A stretch of DNA of 6,552 bases. Origin: Thermodesulfobacteriota bacterium (GTDB taxonomy: Bacteria > Desulfobacterota > DSM-4660 > Desulfatiglandales > HGW-15). The notes under the pieces are model-generated. The model did no database searches. It saw nothing but the letters and a program-made list of their open reading frames with translations, and was not told the origin of the DNA. Shown here one piece after another: positions 6,442 through 6,552 of the stretch; position 1 is the stretch's first letter, and each line of letters starts with the position of its first letter. The DNA is taken from contig JALOPA010000113.1 in NCBI GenBank assembly GCA_025454125.1, forward strand, positions 1 to 6,552. The letters run 5' to 3'. The position numbers and the translations under genes are program-made.

Positions 6442-6446
6442 AGGGG
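6442..6446 (+). promoter_or_regulatory. Ribosome binding site of the GntR-type regulator
   Basis: AGGGG lies 8 bases before the ATG at 6455. A GTG at 6452 directly precedes that ATG in frame and could be used instead, changing the product by one residue. Confidence 0.6.
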
Positions 6447-6454
6447 CGATCGTG

Positions 6455-6552
6455 ATGAATAGGAAGCCCTACAAGCCCATCTGGGAAACGATTGCAGACC
6501 AACTCAAAGAAGACATCATGAACGGCGTCTATCTGCCGGGAGAAAGATTGCG
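6455..6552 (+). CDS. GntR-family transcriptional regulator, N-terminus only
   Basis: Only 32 full codons are visible before the right edge; the last two bases, cg, can only begin an Arg codon. The sequence MNRKPYKPIWETIADQLKED, followed by IMNGVYLPGERL, is the first helix and turn of the GntR winged helix-turn-helix: hydrophobic residues in register (I, L, I), then G-x-x-x-PGERL. The Arg after PGERL, rather than the Pro-Ser of HutC- or YtrA-type members, leans toward the FadR/FCD subgroup, whose effectors are often organic acids. The recognition helix and effector domain are outside the window, so subgroup and ligand stay open. The gene is separated from livF by 226 bases with a hairpin and its own candidate promoter, so it probably forms a separate transcript from the importer genes. 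Confidence 0.8.
   Translation, partial: MNRKPYKPIWETIADQLKEDIMNGVYLPGERL

Overview
The window shows a compact, one-direction (+ strand) operon typical of an anaerobic bacterium. Its GC-rich coding sequence, aldehyde:ferredoxin oxidoreductase (AOR)-family protein and LIV-type transporter most resemble a Desulfobacterota (deltaproteobacterial) sulfate reducer or syntroph. This assignment rests on protein style only, since no rRNA or other marker gene is present.

Layout. Bases 1-1386 hold the C-terminal 461 residues of a tungsten/molybdenum AOR-family enzyme whose start lies left of the window. After a 63-base gap comes a complete five-gene branched-chain-amino-acid-type (LIV/HAAT) ABC importer: periplasmic binding protein (1450-2625), two permeases (2629-3552 and 3568-4710) and two ATPases (4728-5519 and 5512-6228). 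Spacing is 3 and 15 bases between the first three importer genes and 17 bases before the first ATPase gene. The two ATPase genes overlap by 8 bases. A perfect 15-bp inverted repeat lies 23 bases after the last ATPase gene. An AT-rich stretch follows, with a candidate promoter and a large near-perfect palindrome, and then the first 32 full codons of a GntR-family regulator (6455 onward) cut by the right edge.

How the parts fit together. The binding protein would capture a solute in the periplasm, the two permeases form the channel and the two ATPases drive uptake. The adjacent AOR-family oxidoreductase probably acts on the imported compound or a product of it, using low-potential electrons. 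The binding protein has the LIV fold but, in a by-eye alignment with remembered E. coli LivJ, lacks two residues that hold the amino group of an amino acid. A non-amino-acid ligand such as an aromatic or other organic acid is therefore plausible, though not shown. The regulator at the right edge may control itself and genes further right through the palindrome.

I see no CRISPR array, insertion sequence, tRNA or rRNA. I found no clearly new system. The points most worth checking are the AOR-transporter link, the altered ligand pocket and the palindrome upstream of the regulator.
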